Shown here piece by piece: positions 63,474 through 64,000 of a DNA stretch of 64,000 nucleotides. The number at the start of each line of letters is the position of its first letter. Positions within the stretch are counted from its first letter, which is position 1. Both the position numbers and the translations under genes were made by a program. The notes beneath the pieces were generated by a model that did not search any database, was not told where the DNA came from, and worked only from the letters and a program-made list of their open reading frames with translations. Source of the DNA: Rutidosis leptorrhynchoides (taxonomy: Eukaryota > Streptophyta > Magnoliopsida > Asterales > Asteraceae); NCBI RefSeq assembly GCF_046630445.1, contig NC_092341.1:30952001-31016000 (forward strand), given 5' to 3'.

Positions 63474-63891
63474 AATACAAAAGACAAAACCAGACACATA
63501 TGCATATAGTATTGAAACGAGTCAGACTTATTAGTTCTTAAGCTCTAAGGGTTATCAACCAACTTCCATACACAACTTCTAACATGCAATATCAGATGAA
63601 TATTTTATCAAACAACTCAATCATAAAAACATAAAAGGAAAAATAATATAATTTCTCAGGTACCTCTATTAAACTAAAACATAAAAGGAAAAATAATATA
63701 AATTCATATCATGAACTACCCATGTCACATTGTCACATAATATTAATTAAACCCCTAGTAGCTCTATTTGCCTTCCATATCCTAACAAATACGGAAAAAA
63801 GTTACTGTACAAAAAAAAAAGATTAACTTAATAAATAAATAGCCAAAGAACTCTTAAACAATTGAACCAGAGATGAGTACGTAGCTAGGTT
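63474..63891 (-). repeat. Duplicated 3' flank of the last F-box copy
   Basis: Second copy of 53725-54099. It contains the additional ~48-bp internal repeat at 63650-63700. Confidence 0.88.
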
Positions 63892-64000
63892 CTACCAGTT
63901 TGGTTTCAACTCAACTGAATAGAATGAGTAAGCCGATATGTCAAGAATAGTACTCGTGAAAGAATCTGTTAGAATCTCCCATTTTCCATTACCAGGATTC
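63892..64000 (-). CDS. C-terminus of another F-box/LRR/FBD copy, cut by the window
   Basis: Minus strand, stop at 63892-63894. It reads NPGNGKWEILTDSFTSTILD and ends VELKPNW, nearly identical to the end of the copy at 54100. Whether the rest is intact cannot be seen. Confidence 0.8.
   Translation of the reverse strand, partial: NPGNGKWEILTDSFTSTILDISAYSFYSVELKPNW

Overview
This window is AT-rich nuclear DNA from a flowering plant. It contains Ty1/copia and Ty3/gypsy-type LTR retrotransposons, CACTA and foldback DNA elements, plant-type telomere heptads (TTTAGGG), long AT-rich microsatellites, F-box/LRR/FBD genes, and split genes with GT-AG introns. A eudicot is likely. Asteraceae is a weak guess from the general look of the repeats and is not proven. 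I see no bacterial, CRISPR or organellar content.

The host-gene skeleton is a minus-strand family of F-box/LRR/FBD genes in seven places: an FBD scrap near 3.0 kb, a 5'-truncated copy at 11.5-12.7 kb, the most complete copy at 16.9-18.4 kb, an FBD end at 36.4 kb, a copy split by a 4.16-kb LTR-like insertion (46.5-51.5 kb), a truncated copy at 54.1-55.1 kb, and one entering at 63.9 kb. Their 3' flanks are duplicated with them, so the array grew by segmental duplication. Even the best copy has lost its start: a CACTA-type element sits between the F-box and the upstream ATG.

Between the F-box copies, at 28.5-31.8 kb on the plus strand, lies a spliced SKP1-like gene. By eye its nine exons form one phase-consistent frame of 476 codons that contains the SKP1-like unit twice. 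F-box proteins and SKP1 are direct partners in SCF ubiquitin ligases, so the neighbourhood may be meaningful. Other host remnants are the N-terminus of a Miro-like GTPase (25.1-25.6 kb) and a PIG-F (GPI anchor) pseudogene with a nonsense codon (42.6-45.7 kb).

Mobile elements fill most of the rest. Copia A (4.1-9.0 kb, plus) and copia B (56.4-61.2 kb, minus) are two copies of one family, each with two LTRs and a 5-bp target duplication. A has six lesions; B appears to have one main frameshift. Copia D (36.8-41.95 kb, minus) is a Tnt1-like element with two in-frame stops and abuts a 530-bp TRIM. A 1656-bp non-autonomous LTR element (13.8-15.4 kb) has nearly identical LTRs. Other pieces are copia fragments (0-1.9, 22.4-24.05, 25.75-26.8 kb), a 5'-truncated LINE (32.8-34.0 kb), gypsy-type LTR pieces (1-41, 24.2-25.1 kb), a foldback MITE with telomeric repeats in its loop (20.5-21.2 kb), and a 0.9-kb near-perfect palindrome (15.8-16.7 kb). 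All coordinates, splice sites and identities were read by eye without alignment software.
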